A stretch of DNA of 64,000 nt from Plotosus lineatus. Its lineage: Eukaryota; Chordata; Actinopteri; Siluriformes; Plotosidae. Below are positions 63,745-64,000 of the stretch, one piece after another (positions within the stretch are counted from its first letter, which is position 1; every line of letters starts with the position of its first letter). Both the position numbers and the translations under genes were made by a program. Under the pieces are notes generated by a model. The model was not told the DNA's origin. It was given only the letters and a program-made list of their open reading frames with translations, and did no database searches. The stretch spans positions 15,167,501-15,231,500 of the forward strand of contig CM045731.1 in the NCBI GenBank assembly GCA_024760905.1, in the 5' to 3' direction.

Positions 63745-64000
63745 GAAGCTTATTCTGTGATAAAGTCTGAAAATATTTCTGTGTTGGTAAAGAGTGATGC
63801 AGAGTGATTTTGCTCTCACTCAGAGAAACTTCTCTCCCGCTGCTCACAGCAACGGGTTCCATTCTCAGGTTTCAGCTTCAGAAGGGACTTGTACACTGAT
63901 ACACTGGGATCAGCTGAACTTGCTTGTGTAAAGCACGTGAGAAGGGAGGGGCTTCACTACAGGACACAGACATTACAGATTACTTTCTTTTATTCGCATT
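63490..64000. repeat. Segmental duplication block U3 (unit C), cut by window end
   Basis: Matches 11430-11910 (CTTCTGCAGCTCCTGTCTTC, AGAAGGGACTTGTACACTGA). It contains (CA)n at 63664-63740. Confidence 0.8.

Overview
The window is eukaryotic and looks like a teleost fish genome. It has no operons, promoters with long introns, canonical GT-AG exons, very dense (CA)n/(CT)n microsatellites, several tRNA-derived SINE families, RTE-type LINEs, Tc1, pogo/Tigger and hAT DNA transposons, and degraded Ty3/Gypsy elements. The species cannot be told from the sequence alone.

The host content I can support is a tandem family of small secreted proteins with two C-type lectin domains (CTLDs), all on the minus strand. 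The window is built from about three copies of a roughly 20-22 kb unit. Unit A starts near 2.1 kb, unit B near 26.55 kb and unit C near 47.01 kb; the last coding exon starts at 5613, 27930 and 48528. Each unit reads, left to right on the plus strand: last lectin exons, tail exon, CTLD2, CTLD1, signal-peptide exon (block U1); a long first intron ending in an untranslated first exon and promoter (U2); a block of unknown function (U4, absent from A); a microsatellite cluster; and another block of unknown function (U3). Gypsy and Tigger relics follow in units A and B, before the next lectin gene.

Units B and C hold intact genes (315 and 313 codons) with canonical splice sites. Unit A is a pseudogene. 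Its CTLD1 and signal-peptide exons are gone, a SINE sits in the CTLD2 exon, and the tail-exon splice acceptor is mutated. B and C differ at the loop that normally sets sugar specificity in CTLD1 (QPD in B, EPY in C).

The rest is mobile DNA: a frameshifted Tc1 (2.85-4.42 kb), an internally deleted mini-RTE (4.48-5.16 kb), a 3'-truncated RTE (7.04-9.08 kb), a nearly full RTE whose 887-codon frame has lost the reverse-transcriptase core (18.44-21.27 kb), a large DNA transposon-like insertion with a MADF-type gene (36.6-39.9 kb), and a Gypsy relic with a 565-bp tandem duplication (41.0-44.8 kb). Several SINEs share one tRNA head but carry different LINE-type tails. Because the units are paralogous, many insertions can be checked against an empty site elsewhere in the window.
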